Below are positions 1 through 10,354 of a DNA stretch of 64,000 bases, in pieces; position 1 is the first letter of the stretch; every line of letters begins with the position of its first letter. The notes under the pieces are model-generated. The model saw nothing but the letters and a program-made list of their open reading frames with translations, was not told the DNA's origin and made no database searches. The stretch spans positions 18,047,514 through 18,111,513 of the forward strand of contig NC_134416.1 of the NCBI RefSeq assembly GCF_030867145.1, read 5' to 3'. The stretch comes from Opisthocomus hoazin (Eukaryota > Chordata > Aves > Opisthocomiformes > Opisthocomidae). A program made the position numbers and the translations under genes.

Positions 1-71
1 GAACCCATTCGTCTGGCCTGTTTTCCACTCCCAACAGCAAATTTATCTACCGTGACAGATTTACAGCAGTC

Positions 72-258
72 AATCACAGAATCACAGAATCACAGAATAG
101 TAGGGGTTGGAAGGGACCTCTGTGGGTCATCTAGTCCAACCCTCCTGCCGAAGCAGGGTCACCTACAGCAGGCTGCAGAGGACCTTGTCCAGGTGGGTCT
201 TGAATATCTCCAGAGAAGGAGACTCCACAACATCCCTGGGCAGCCTGTTCCAGTGCCA
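72..258 (-). mobile_element. CR1: CR1 LINE 3' end fragment
   Basis: Read on the minus strand this is the last part of CR1 ORF2, the short 3' UTR and the tail. On the + strand it opens with three ATCACAGA-type octamers, the complement of the CR1 tail. 'GGTTGGAAGGGACCTCTGTG' and the 'CCTGCCGAAGCAGGGTCACC' hairpin region follow, both matching the better preserved CR1 at 48766-51704. Similarity stops near 258, the 5' truncation typical of CR1 insertions. It is too short to encode anything. Confidence 0.93.
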
Positions 259-1857
259 ATGTCAAGAGTTATCAGACCAATGCTACACAGTGGTTGTGAC
301 CACGTTGTTTCTCAGGGCCAGCCCCTTGAGAGCAGACAGAAGTGTCTTTCTGACATAGGCTGGAGTATGTCCTTCCTTGTTCCCTTCCTTTTTTCATTCT
401 TTCCTCCCTTCCCTCTCTTTTATTCCTTTCCTTCCTAGTGGTATTGTGTCTTCCTGAACTCTGGAGGATACTAGTCAAAGGATTTATGGGGCCAAAAGAG
501 TAAAATTCAAGATTTCACAGTCAATAAAGGGCTGTACTGCCTGTTTGTAGCTTTCCCAGACTTAAAATACCCTGAGAACTGCACCCAGGTGTATGTTTCA
601 GTGGGAAACATGCAGTTCAACTAGTTGAGTAATAGAAGAGCAATGGCAAGGCTTCACACCATTCATGGAGTCCCCTACAAGCAATGTGAAAGGCAGCATA
701 ACCTTATTTCTGCTTCTGTCTGTGGCACCAGGCATAAGACACCCTTGCTGTGCATTGTTGCCACCAATTCAAGTCCTGGCAGTCCCAACCACTGACAGAG
801 GTCAGCACTCAGACAACAAGTGCCATCACTTTTCAACAGGTGACAGGTTTCCTCTGCAGGTATAGAGCAGAACATAACAAGACTGGATTTTCTTTGTACG
901 GTGCAGAGATCAGCTTTTACTCATCCCAAAGTGGCAGTGTAGGGCAAGATGGAGCACAGCCCAAAGATGTTGGTGAGTGAGTCCACAGTAAAAGAGATAG
1001 TCTTAGCAGCCCTAGGAAAACACAGTTATTCCAAAAGATCTTTATTAACTTCTTGTCCTGTTGTTCTCTCCCAATACCAAGCTCAGTCCTACCGAGATCT
1101 CTACCACAGACTGACCAGACTTCATCCAGCTTCATTTCAAGATGCACCATGGGCAAAAGCTATTTAGAAAGGACAGGGAATTAGATTGGCATTGTCACAT
1201 AATTTGGACCATTCTATGGCAGACACTTGCTGGCACTTACTTTGCTGCCTTGGCTGAGGCAAAAGAGGCCATGCTTGCCACTGGCTGCACACTGAATAAG
1301 TATCTCTCCAGCACTGCTATTACAAGGCAGGGGTTGTGTCAGCTGTAGCACACATAGCCCCAGGCAGAGTCATCCTACCATTTAAGAGCTTCCATTACTG
1401 CAAATAGCTCTCCCACATCTTTGCAGGGCTATTTCAGCTCTCAAATGGCTGTCTTTGGAAATATATCTGTCTTTATAAAGCCAAAGCTGTTACAGATGAG
1501 GATGAACTATCAGCATCAGGATGGTACTCTGGGAAGATTCACAACCTCATTTAGTCTCATCCCCTCTTAAAATTGCCATGTTGACCAGTGGTCTGAAAGA
1601 GAAGACTTTCTTGTATCTTAGACAACACAAAATCTCTCTTGTATCATGTCCAGAGCCAAGTACAGAAAATGACTGCTTCTGAGATATCTGGAAAAGTCTA
1701 ATGCAAGGACTGTGAGTCAAATACTTTACGGAAAGTCCAAGACAAACCTAAACACTGTTTGGATGTATTTCTTGCACTGTGAGTTGCTTTGTCTAGCATA
1801 GACTACACTTTTCTATCTACACAAACTGCTTGAACTTCTGAATGGGACTTCTTAAGA
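259..1857. other. No gene recognised; unique sequence
   Basis: I see no gene, RNA or repeat family here. A C/T-rich stretch lies at about 372-438. Short open frames on both strands have no recognisable domains and look random. Confidence 0.6.
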
Positions 1858-2622
1858 ACCCCATGCAATGCTACAGGCTTGGGGAAGAGTAGCTGGAAAG
1901 CTGCCTGGCGGGAAAGGATCTTGGTGTGTTGGTTGACAGCCAGATGAACATGAGCCAGCAGTGTGCCCAGGGGGCCAAGAGGGCCAACGGCATCCTGGAT
2001 TGTGTCAGGAATAGTGTGGCCAGCAGGAGTAGGGAGGTGATCGTGCTCCTGTACTTGGCACTGGTGAGGCCACACCTCGAGTACTGTGTTCAGTTTTGGT
2101 CCCCTCACTACAAGAAGGACATTGAGGTGCTGGAGCATGTCCAGAGAAGAGCAACAAGGTTGTTGGAGGGTCTAGAGAACAAGTCTTACAAGGAACAGCT
2201 GAGGGAACTGGGATAGTTTAATCTGGAGAACAGGAGCTTGAGGGGGGACCTTATTGCTCTCTACAACTACCTGAAAGGAGGTTGTAGTGAGATGGGTGTT
2301 GGCCTCATCTTCCAAATAACTAGCAATAGGACGAGAGGCAATGGCCTCAAGTTGCATCAGGGGAGGTTCAAATTGGATATTAGGAAAAATTTCTTTACTG
2401 AAAGAGTGGTGAGGAATTGGAATAGGCTGCCCAGGGATGTGGTGGAGTCACCATCCATGGAAGCGTTCAAAAAACATGTAGATGTGGCACTTTGGGATAT
2501 GGTTTAGTAGCATGGTGGCGTTGGGGTGACAGTTGGACTTCTTGATCTTTTCAAGAAGACCTCTTCTTGAGAGGTCTTTTCCAACCTCTGATTCTATGAT
2601 TCTATGATTCTGTGATTCTCTT
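1858..2622 (+). mobile_element. CR1: CR1 LINE 3' fragment, (ATTCTATG)-tail subfamily
   Basis: This is a 5'-truncated CR1 with the end of ORF2, a short 3' UTR and a tail of ATTCTATG/ATTCTGTG repeats ending near 2622. The subfamily differs from the copies at 22768 and 48766: its 3' UTR has a TTGATCTTTTCAAGA-like hairpin and 'GGTCTTTTCCAACC' in place of 'GGTCCCTTCCAACC'. The start is judged from where similarity begins ('GGGGAAGAGTAGCTGG'). Confidence 0.93.
1926..2507 (+). pseudogene. CR1 ORF2 C-terminal remnant (post-reverse-transcriptase region)
   Basis: One reading frame encodes the C-terminal part of the CR1 polyprotein downstream of the reverse transcriptase palm. Landmarks are '[19 protein letters not shown]', '[18 protein letters not shown]' and '[19 protein letters not shown]', all typical of CR1 ORF2. 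The frame is interrupted once by TAG at 2214-2216, where related copies read leucine (TTG). Endonuclease and palm are absent because the insertion is 5'-truncated. It cannot encode a working protein. Confidence 0.9.
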
Positions 2623-2769
2623 GTGCAATTGATGGCCTTGCTGGACTTGTGAAATGCAAGACGAAAGACAAATGGACTGAGGTGTCTCTCAACTGAGGTG
2701 TCAAGAGCCGAAGAAATAACAAAGGAAGTAAATAACTGGTGCTTATCTTATCAGACAAAAGTAAGGGGG

Positions 2770-3390
2770 CATAGCCCATCACTGTAAACTCAGGGATCTG
2801 TGGGGCACCGCGGAGTCTGCACAGCCAGAGATTGCTTCAGAGATTGCTTTGGATAAAGCACAGATGGCCCCCGAATACACATACCAAGATGCCCGCTCCG
2901 AAGGCGTGTCACACTGCTGAGTCCCGCTTCTGACGACACGACATTCCATGCCAAGAGCCAATCGATACACAATAATTGACTTAGTCCCACCTTGCAAAAA
3001 GATTTCCAAACATATAAAAATTGGCACTTGAAAACTCTCTTTGGGAGGAGGAGCCAAGCGAGAACTTCACCTGACGGACGGGTCGACGGGCCTGAACCTC
3101 TCTTCCCCCCCCAAGAAGGGACGCCTTTTTGGTAAGAGTCGCGCCTCTGACTTTGTCAGACGTACCCCCGGGAACACATTGTTAACTAAAGCGGTAAACT
3201 ATTACTTTGAGCTCAACTTTTGTAGACAGTGAATTTATCAACAGCAGTTCCGAATCTGTGATAACTGTCGTTTGAATAAATTACCTATTGTTTCAACTTT
3301 GTGAAACTGTTTCAGTGAAAGTCCTTGGAAGGGCTCTGGCAGGCAAGTTGAATATCAGACTCCCTTTACCCCCCTCTTTAATGCGACATC
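2770..3390 (+). repeat. Probable solo LTR of an unidentified retrovirus
   Basis: The block has the layout of an LTR. A U3-like part has higher GC than its surroundings; a TATA-like ACATATAAAAATT lies near 3010-3022; the R/U5-like part contains a run of eight C; a polyadenylation signal GAATAAATT lies near 3274-3282, followed by T/G-rich sequence. I could not fix the TG...CA ends or a target duplication, so the boundaries are loose. It is unlike the other LTRs in the window. It could instead be a GC-rich unique region. Confidence 0.5.
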
Positions 3391-3624
3391 TTGACATTGC
3401 CTACCTCTTCTGGAGCTTTTATTTCACAGGAAAGCTAGGTTAGGCTTCTTTCCCCTGTGACTTTCAGAGTTATCACAGGGAGCTTTTTTCTGCCATCCAT
3501 CTCACAACAGAGCACTGAACTATAGGGATTCCTGTTATGTGACAACTTGTCTGAAGACTGTAGTGCAGAGAACAGCAAAGTATTCTGTCATAAACTGTCA
3601 CAAAGTCAAAAGTCAACAGGAATA

Positions 3625-3756
3625 GACAAGGTTGGACTGGCTTTGAGCAATCTGGTCTAGTGGAAGCTGGCCCTGCCCATGGAAGGTGGGTTTGAACTAG
3701 ATGATCTTTAAGGTTCCTTCCAACCCAAACCATTCTATGATTCCATGTTTCTATGA
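3625..3756 (+). mobile_element. CR1: CR1 LINE 3' terminal fragment
   Basis: This covers the final codons and the 3' UTR of an older CR1 subfamily: 'GGCTTTGAGCAATCTGGTCT', then 'CCTGCCCATGG', then 'GATGATCTTTAAGGTTCCTT' and a degraded ATTCTATG tail. It is the same subfamily as the antisense copy at 18731-19890. Confidence 0.9.
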
Positions 3757-4541
3757 ATGAAATGAATAAAGACTATTATGTCCTTTGGCCTGTTGACATG
3801 CGACCTTATGTCCCGTTTCTCCTGCCCTTGAACAGATCTGCTTTGAATCTCCCAGCCTGCGCTGTGCTGTGCCATAACTCTTTGTACTGACACATGCCTG
3901 GATTCCCAAACACATCTGTAGTCTCACTCTATGGAAAAATGTTTATGCTTTAATGCGCACTAGGACACTTAACTAAAGAACCTCTATGAATTCATCAAAG
4001 TACACTGGCCCAAAGACAAAAAAAAAACACCCCACCCAAAAAAACAACAACAAAAAGTTTTTTAGGTAGTCCAAATCCATCAGTGTGATGCTGTGCCCCA
4101 TGTGGCCCCTAAGTCCTGTAGGAGCAGTGAGAGGAAGCCTAGCATCCCATATTTAACATTTGACCCATGACTCAAGGTGTCTTTAACTTATCCCATAACT
4201 TATAGGGTAAGAGTTTCATTCATTTATGAGACATATTTCAATACTGGCTAGTGGGATGGTGTCACATAGTACACATACATGATTCAAAGGGAGTATGAGA
4301 AGGATCCTGCCAGGGAGTTGCTACTACTTGTGAGTTTGGTAGTGTGACCAAACAATTCTCATTCTGCACCACACAGAAATATCTGGGGTGTTCTGGAGTC
4401 CCATAAAAGCTTGTACAGTGCATGTAGGTAAGTTATTCCAGCCTAGAGCATTCTCACTTGGATGAAAACTGGGTGAGATAGACCATAGCAGTGTAGCTTT
4501 AGCTTATTTTACCTCCTTTAGCTTTCCATCATTGTTATAAC
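3757..4541. other. Unique sequence left of the outer ERV
   Basis: Nothing recognised apart from an A-rich run near 4018-4060. The last bases before the LTR are TTATAAC. ATAAC at 4537-4541 may be a decayed copy of the ATAGC that follows the right LTR at 14180-14184. Confidence 0.6.
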
Positions 4542-4939
4542 TGTTGGGGTCGATGTAGCTTGAGAATTAGCACGACTAGGCCGCTTAAGCAAAACAGCAT
4601 AATTGAACAGGCTGCTGGAAAAAGACAGCTAAGAATAGCCATTGAGAAAGTTCTGATAGTGCACATGGTGTGGGTTAGCAAAAACAAGATGTGTTCAAGG
4701 ACGTGGAGGCAGTCTGTTGCTATTGGTGTTAGTGCATAGTTACCAATCATAAGGGAATGTGGGGCGTGTGAACAGCGTGTGATTTATGTCTGTAGCCTAT
4801 CCAATATAAGCGTAATTGCGTGTACAGATATGGAAAATGTATATAACCGCACAAGCGGGATAATAAAGAATCCGACTGTGCATCGTATCAATGCGTGTGA
4901 GAGTCATTCCCGTCCTTTCACGGATGCTGAAACTCGGCA
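4542..4939 (+). repeat. Left LTR of outer ERV
   Basis: It begins TGTTGGGGTCGATG and ends ACTCGGCA. A TATA-like GTATATAACC lies near 4838-4847 and AATAAAG near 4862-4868. It is followed not by a primer-binding site but by the same host sequence that follows the right LTR. It therefore behaves as a solo or recombined LTR, not as a normal 5' LTR. Confidence 0.93.
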
Positions 4940-5042
4940 ATAGCAATGTTCACTTGTCATTTTAATAATTATTCTCCTGTTAGAAAATATTATGACAATA
5001 TATAAAATGACTTATATTCTCAATGTAGTCTTGTCCTTCAGG
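4940..5042 (+). repeat. Duplicated host flank, left copy
   Basis: The 103 bp match 14180-14282 with two substitutions and no indels (constant offset of 9240 bp). The copy stops abruptly at CTTCAGG, where the retroviral reading frame GVDLA begins. The right copy continues into ordinary unique sequence, so this segment is host DNA and not part of the LTR. Confidence 0.9.
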
Positions 5043-5697
5043 AGTCGATTTGGCCATGGGACAAGACATCACTATAGAAGATGATAAGGTGCATGTCGTC
5101 CCCTCGGTAGCCACAGGAACTTTAGGTCATGGGCTGAGTGCACTGTTGGTGGGGCGATCCTCTGCATCTAGACAGGGAATTTTTGTCCTACCAAGGGTAA
5201 TTGATGCAGATTTCACAGGCCCAATAGGGATTATGTTAAAGGTATTCACGCCACCATTAACCATCAAACGAGGCAGCAAGGTTGCCCAACTGATTCCTTT
5301 TATTGCTCAGGTCCCCCTAACTGACCCTAACTATAGGGGAAGTGATGCCTTTGGCTCAAGTGGACCCCCCTTGGTGGCATTCGTACAACCTCTTTCCACA
5401 GAACAGCCCATAAGAAAGATCACTCTTAAAGGACCAAACGGCATTGTACTAAAAGACCAGAAAATGTTGTTAGACTCTGGAGCAGATGTTACTATAATCC
5501 CAAGGGCCCAATGGCCAGAGTCATGGCCATTGACGGTAGTGTCGGGCATGGTGACAGGAATCGGTGGTGCAACAGCGACACAAATGAGTACTGAGTTCAT
5601 TACCTTTGTAGACCAAGATGATAAGTTGCTGTCACAAGCACGCCCTTATGTCTTGAATACTACTATTTGGCTATTAGGCAGAGTCATACTATCATAA
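5043..5697 (+). pseudogene. pro: dUTPase-protease remnant of outer ERV
   Basis: The frame starts inside a dUTPase domain at the junction with host flank and then runs open. 'GVDLA' resembles dUTPase motif 1. A middle segment has 'GIFVLPRVIDADFTGPIG' and 'RGSKVAQLIPF', and 'YRGSDAFGSSG' resembles motif 5. The aspartic protease follows, with active-site 'LDSGADVTII' and 'GIGG' flap residues. Fusion of dUTPase to protease is typical of betaretroviruses. The gene lacks its N-terminus and everything upstream. It overlaps the polymerase frame (about 5667-5697) in a -1 relation, as expected for pro-pol frameshifting, although I cannot point to the slippery site. The ATG at 5050 is internal, not a natural start. 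Confidence 0.88.
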
Positions 5698-7287
5698 TGG
5701 GGTTGTGTCATTCAGATGCCTTTTTCACAGCGGCCATTGAAGCAAGCGCATCCAGGCCTACACTGAAGCTCACGTGGTTGACAAAAAAGCCGATCTGGGT
5801 GAACCAGTGGCTGCTGTCTACTGAAAAGCTCGCCCATCTCCAAGAATTGGTGGATGAACAAGTGAAGTTGGGGCACTTGGTCCCGTCCACTAGTCCTTGG
5901 AATACTCCTGGGTTTACCATTCAGAAAAAGTCCGGAAAATGGAGACTCTTACAAGACCTAAGAGCACTTAATTCAGTAATGCAGGATATGGGGCCGCTAC
6001 AACCCGGACTACCGTCACCAGCTATGATACCTGAACAATGGGATATCCTGATCCTAGATTTGAGGGATTGTTTTTTTACCATCCCGTTACATTCGGATGA
6101 TTGTGAAAAGTTTGCATTTACAGTACCCGCCATTAACAGAGCATCACCCACGAAGCGATACCTATGGGTAGTGCTACCACAAGGTATGAAAAACTCACCA
6201 ACAATGTGCCAATGGTATGTGGATTTGGCGCTGCAACCTTTCCGACGATCTCATCAGGAACTAATTTGGTATCATTACATGGATGACTTATTATGGGCCT
6301 CATGATGTCCAATCCAAGATGACATTGTTCTTGAATTAAAGGGGATATTGGAAGATTGAGGTTTAGTGGTGGCTCCTGAAAAGATTCAAGATCCAACCCC
6401 CATGGAAATATTTGGGCATGACTTTAACTGAAACCGTAATTAGGCCGCAAAAGTTGGCTATACGTGCTGACAATGTCAAAACCCTTAATGATGTCCAGAA
6501 GTTGGTGGGAGACCTTCAATGGATTCAGAACTTTTGTGGAATAACCAATACGGATTTACAGCCCTTGTATGAACTATTGCAGGACGAAAAGGATCCTCAT
6601 GAACCACGGCAATTAACACAACCAGCAGAGGCAGCACTTCAAATTATTGCGCAGAAGATTTCACACGGTTCCATCTCCCGGATACCTGAAGGCTCCCCGA
6701 TCCAGTTATATATCTATGACTCTTGGGAAGAGATCATTGGGATATTGGCTCAATGGCGGGAGCAACAATCAGACCCATTATGCATCCTGGAATGGATTTT
6801 CTGTCCTAGCCATTTCAAAAGAACTGTGACCACAAGGACTGAGGCTATTGCGGCTATAATCCATAAAGGATGCCAACGAGCAAAAATTACTGCTGGAGCT
6901 GTACCACACCAAGTAATAATGCCACTTACATCCCAATTGGTCGCACAGTTTTGTCAAGCCAATGATGAATTTGCGGCGGCTGTATTGAACCATCCATTTG
7001 TAATAGAAAATCACTACCCACGTCACCCATTGTTTAAGACATGTTTACGGTTGTTGCCATGAAATATTGTGACTGATTGCCCGCTAGACGCATTGACAGT
7101 GTTTACGGATGCAAGCAGCAAATCGAAGTGTGCTGCGTTTGTGTGGCAACTACATGGCTACTGGTACTCGCACAGCCTTGTGGTGGAAGGATCTGCTCAA
7201 ATTTTAGAACTTTTAGCAGTAGTGGAAGTATTGAAACGATGGCCTCAACAACCTCTTCATATTGTGATTGACTCACTATATGTCGTT
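5667..7287 (+). pseudogene. pol: Reverse transcriptase and RNase H, first part, outer ERV
   Basis: Reverse transcriptase fingers and palm are recognisable from '[20 protein letters not shown]' through '[13 protein letters not shown]' (first catalytic Asp) and '[11 protein letters not shown]' (YMDD intact). In-frame TGA codons follow at 6303 and 6357, and a frameshift near 6410 leads into thumb and connection ('GMTLTETVIRPQKL', 'LVGDLQWIQNFCG'). Another TGA at 7060 precedes RNase H, whose 'VFTDAS', 'LELLAV' and 'IDSLYVV' keep the expected acidic residues. The frame is cut at codon level by the antisense ERV inserted at 7288 and resumes at 11871. It is clearly non-functional. Confidence 0.9.
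7282..7287 (+). repeat. Target-site duplication of inner ERV (left copy GTCGTT)
   Basis: GTCGTT here and at 11871-11876 exactly flank the inner provirus. Removing the insert and one copy restores the uninterrupted RNase H frame across the site. Six base pairs is the size usual for class II retroviruses. Confidence 0.95.
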
Positions 7288-7683
7288 TGTTGGAGTGGGA
7301 AACCGGATCGGCAGTAACGATATAGTCTCAATATGAGTAAAATCGTTCTCCTTTATTAGTCAGCAAAACAGGGTTTATATAGCGAAACAATTACAGCCTC
7401 TGATTGGTTAGTCACTCCCAACCATATAAGGGCAAAATCGCCGTTACTCGCTACGATTGGTGCAGAGCGTCATCTCGATGCGTAAGCGATGATCAGGCAG
7501 GAAGCGGCGAGGAGGCAGGAAGCGGCAGTGCGGCAGTCCCCCTGCGCCAGCGTTCCGTGTTCGCCACTTTACTTTCTCAGCAGTGTTCCGCGTTCACTGC
7601 TTTCCAGGCTTATCTCCGGTACAGAGCCTGGGTTGCTCAACGGCACCAAACTATGTCCCCTCTCGTCCAACCAGGACTCCACA
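7288..7683 (-). repeat. 3' LTR of inner ERV
   Basis: On the minus strand it starts TGTGGAGTCCTGG and ends CTCCAACA. The minus strand carries GCTATATAAACC (TATA, + positions about 7372-7383) and AATAAAGG (polyadenylation, about 7350-7357). Two GAAGCGGC-type direct repeats lie in U3 near 7500-7532. Confidence 0.95.
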
Positions 7684-8097
7684 ATTCCCCTTTCTTGTTT
7701 TTGAGCAAGCCGGGTACAGTGGATCATCCTGGAAAGAGCTTTTTTTTTTAAGATGATTAAAGCAAATACACATTATAATTCCAACAACAATCAACACAAT
7801 ACATATACACAAACCTTTTACAATTATCTCCTTAAACCAAGCGGGCAAATTACCAAAGAGTGAGGTGAGCAATCCATCCAAAACCCCTGATTTACCTTGT
7901 ATGAGTTTTGCACTACAATTACTCAGCTGAGTTTCTTTCGCACATTTGCCTGTACTATAATTAACAAAATGACCAACATTGTAACTAGGTACACCACCAC
8001 TGTCTTTGGCAAGTGTAACAGATACACAAAATCCAAGGCTTACAGGTTTTACAAGCGTCACAGTTGATACCGGTGACAAGTATCTCCTTGTGACCAC
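7651..8097 (-). pseudogene. env: Envelope transmembrane-subunit remnant, inner ERV
   Basis: The open frame holds a short ectodomain stretch with spaced cysteines ('GKCAKETQLSNC'). An amphipathic 'LFGNLPAWFKEIIVKG' leads into a hydrophobic anchor of roughly 20 residues ('LCICIVLIVVGIIMCICF') and a short basic tail ('NHLKKK'). The frame then runs on into the polypurine tract and LTR. The surface subunit and most of the transmembrane ectodomain are missing, so this cannot be an entry protein. Integrase ends only about 20 bp upstream, which places a large env deletion there. Confidence 0.75.
7684..7702 (-). other. Polypurine tract, inner ERV
   Basis: On the minus strand AAAAACAAGAAAGGGGAAT lies directly before the LTR start TGTGG. 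This is the plus-strand priming site expected at this place. Confidence 0.85.
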
Positions 8098-8117
8098 TCA
8101 TATATCTTTCCCTTGAT

Positions 8118-8927
8118 TCAGGTTATTTCTACTCGATTGTTCTGTTCGTGAGAGTCTGCTTGTTGCCCCTTGGCTAACTTTCCTTGTTGACTCAAAGCAG
8201 GCTTCACGGCTCGGCTATGCACCCAGACTGGACCGCGATCTGTGGAAACACACATATATCCTCGACCGTTAAAGATTACTGGTACTGGGCCAGCCCACTC
8301 TCCAGTAGCTGGGTCCCTATAGATTGCTTTAAACCACGGCAGAGTCGTCGTAATATTGAACCTTAGGTTCTGGTGGTGTATAACCACTGGTGGTGCTTCC
8401 CGATCACCCATAAGGCACAAATATCTCAATGTAAAAAGAGTTCGATGCAACCTTGGTTGCACTTCTGTTTCAACCCCTCGCTGCTTGTCTAAATAGTCTT
8501 TTAGCACACAATGAGTACACTCAATGAGCCCCTGCCCTGTTGGAGAATGCGCAATCCCTGTGGTGTGCTTAACTCCTCACGTCAATAAAAATGATCTTAG
8601 CTTTTGACTGACATAGGCAGGTCCATTATCAGTCTTAACTTCTTCAGGCACTCCCAGCATCGCAAAACACGCAAGCAGGTGCTTACAAACATGTTGTGCT
8701 TTCTCCCCAGGTAAAGCAGTAGCCCATATCATTTTTGAAAAGGTGTCTTTCGTAACATGTATGTACTTCAGTCGCCCAGATTCTGGGATGTGTGTAACAT
8801 CCATCTGCCATAGCGCAAGTGCCTGCAGTCCTTTTGGATTTACCCCTTGGCCTATTCCTGGACCCTGATTTCCACACTTGGGACAGGCCTGTACAATATA
8901 ACGAGCCTCATTCTCTGTCAGCCCAAA
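8118..8927 (-). pseudogene. pol: Integrase, inner ERV
   Basis: The catalytic core is recognisable in 'MDVTHIPESGRLKYIHV' and 'VKTDNGPAYVSQK' (first two acidic residues). A stop follows near 8577 ('LRSFLLT' then stop). The C-terminal SH3-like DNA-binding domain ends in 'GRGYMCVSTDRGPVWVHSR'. The upstream zinc-binding cysteines (CPKC) sit near 8875. Several in-frame stops separate the pieces. The core is homologous to the outer ERV integrase (11871-12964). Confidence 0.85.
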
Positions 8928-9359
8928 TTACCTTCGCAGGCCCTTCGCATTCTGGTGGAAATTTTCATGACTCTGTCTGGCCTGCTGAAACTTGTCTACT
9001 GGAGGCATAGGGCATGAGGGACTAACTGAATTGTCAGAAATCTGATTATCATGCCCTAGTCCCAGATCCCATTGATGACTACGTAAGTGGATGACACAAC
9101 AAGGTGCGGCCCATTGAGACAGTACGGTCCGCAACTGGATAAACAATTTACCTAATACAGGGTTAACCGCTTCCCTAAGCAAGGCATCTGCTACCCGTGG
9201 CACCACTCCAGCCACATAAAGGGAGTTGGTTACTACATTTAAAGGCTCATTTAGCCAATTAGTTAAGGCCCAGACCACGGCAGTCAGTTCTAAGGTTGCA
9301 GCGAATCCCCATCCTGTCCTTGTATCATATGATGACACCACTGGCCCCCCTCCTGCCAA
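8928..9359 (-). pseudogene. pol: RNase H C-terminal part and integrase N-terminus, inner ERV
   Basis: The frame carries RNase H motifs 'ATLELTAVVWAL' (catalytic Glu) and 'VVTNSLYVAG'. In the latter the usual Asp of 'DSLYV' is Asn, so the enzyme would be inactive. 'HLRSHQWDLGLGHDNQISD' marks the end of RNase H and the start of integrase. It is offset by a frameshift from the fusion frame at 9290-10309. Confidence 0.85.
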
Positions 9360-10309
9360 GCACAGACTGCCTTACGCAGCCTCTTGCCTGCATCTGTATA
9401 TACTGTAACCCCTTCAGTCAGCGGCTTCTCCTGAACTCTGGGCTTCTCAAGCCATTGATTACGCTTCAAGACTTGCCACAATTTCCCTTTTGGTTGTTGG
9501 GAATGTATCCTCCCACCATAGCCTAATAGGGATTCCTGTATGGGTAGGGCATGTCTGAACCACCATTCTAAGTCTGCTGCCTTGACAGGTATACTGATGT
9601 CCTCTGGCCCCTGTCCTGCCATTTCCACTACCCACGTTCTACCTTTTCTGATTAGTTCCCCTATGGCTTCTGACTGTGTCTGTATACTAGTTTTCAGCTG
9701 CACGCTTAAAAATACCCATTCTAATATGTAAAATGGATCATCGCCCTTAACAGATTTGTCAGTGGCAGAATCAGGGCTATTCGACGACGCTACACAGTCC
9801 TGTGTCTCCCCTTTCTTGTTTTGCCACTGACAAACAAGGGCATAAGGCAACCCTTCATGGTTGCAAATAAGCAAGGAGACAGGTAGGGTTAAAAGTCGTC
9901 TAGCAGTCCAGGCTGTTTGAAGCTTCTGCATGATGTGATGAGCCGACAACTGAAGTATATTGGCGGGGAAGGTTAACTGCACTTCCAGGTTAGCGTAGGT
10001 TCCTTGTCCGATAAGCATCTCTGCTGTTATTCCATAGTAAGGGTCTCGCTGGTCCTGATGTCGCACTGCCTCATCTATCGCCCGTTGTTGCCATGCCAGT
10101 CCCCATAATAGGAACTGAGTAGGGGTTAGCAACAATCGCATTAAATTCCGACAGTCATATGGACACATCAAATCAGCAGAATAAATCCAGGTAACAATTT
10201 GTTGAGTGGCCTCAGATTTCACCCCATATTGCGATATGGTATTACGGGCCTGTTGTAAAATCTTCCAGTCATGTGGTTCCCATTTGCCATGACCATTAAC
10301 CTGTACCAC
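9290..10309 (-). pseudogene. gag-pol: In-frame gag capsid-RT connection fusion, inner ERV
   Basis: This 339-codon frame begins in retroviral capsid: 'WKILQQARNTISQYG', 'TPTQFLLWGLAWQQRAIDEA' and 'MLIGQGTYANLEVQL' are typical of the capsid N-terminal domain. It switches without a break to the reverse transcriptase connection ('CNHEGLPYALVCQWQNKKG', 'DDPFYILEWVFLSVQLK') and the start of RNase H ('GVTVYTDAGK'). The rest of capsid, nucleocapsid, dUTPase-protease and the RT palm are deleted, yet the joint keeps the frame. The frame is continuous with the gag start at 11260 apart from two stops. Confidence 0.85.
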
Positions 10310-10354
10310 AGGACAGGCTAACGCCTGAGTACTTCCTATGTTGGTAACAACACT

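Noticed and set aside
2750..3357. TATCAGAC on both sides of the LTR-like block as a target duplication
   Set aside because: The sequence between does not begin TG or end CA, and an 8-bp match over this distance can occur by chance.
4940..5042. Reading the 103-bp repeat as part of a 501-bp LTR
   Set aside because: The LTR has a clear TG...CA end at 4939, and the right copy runs smoothly into unique DNA. A family-wide comparison would settle it.
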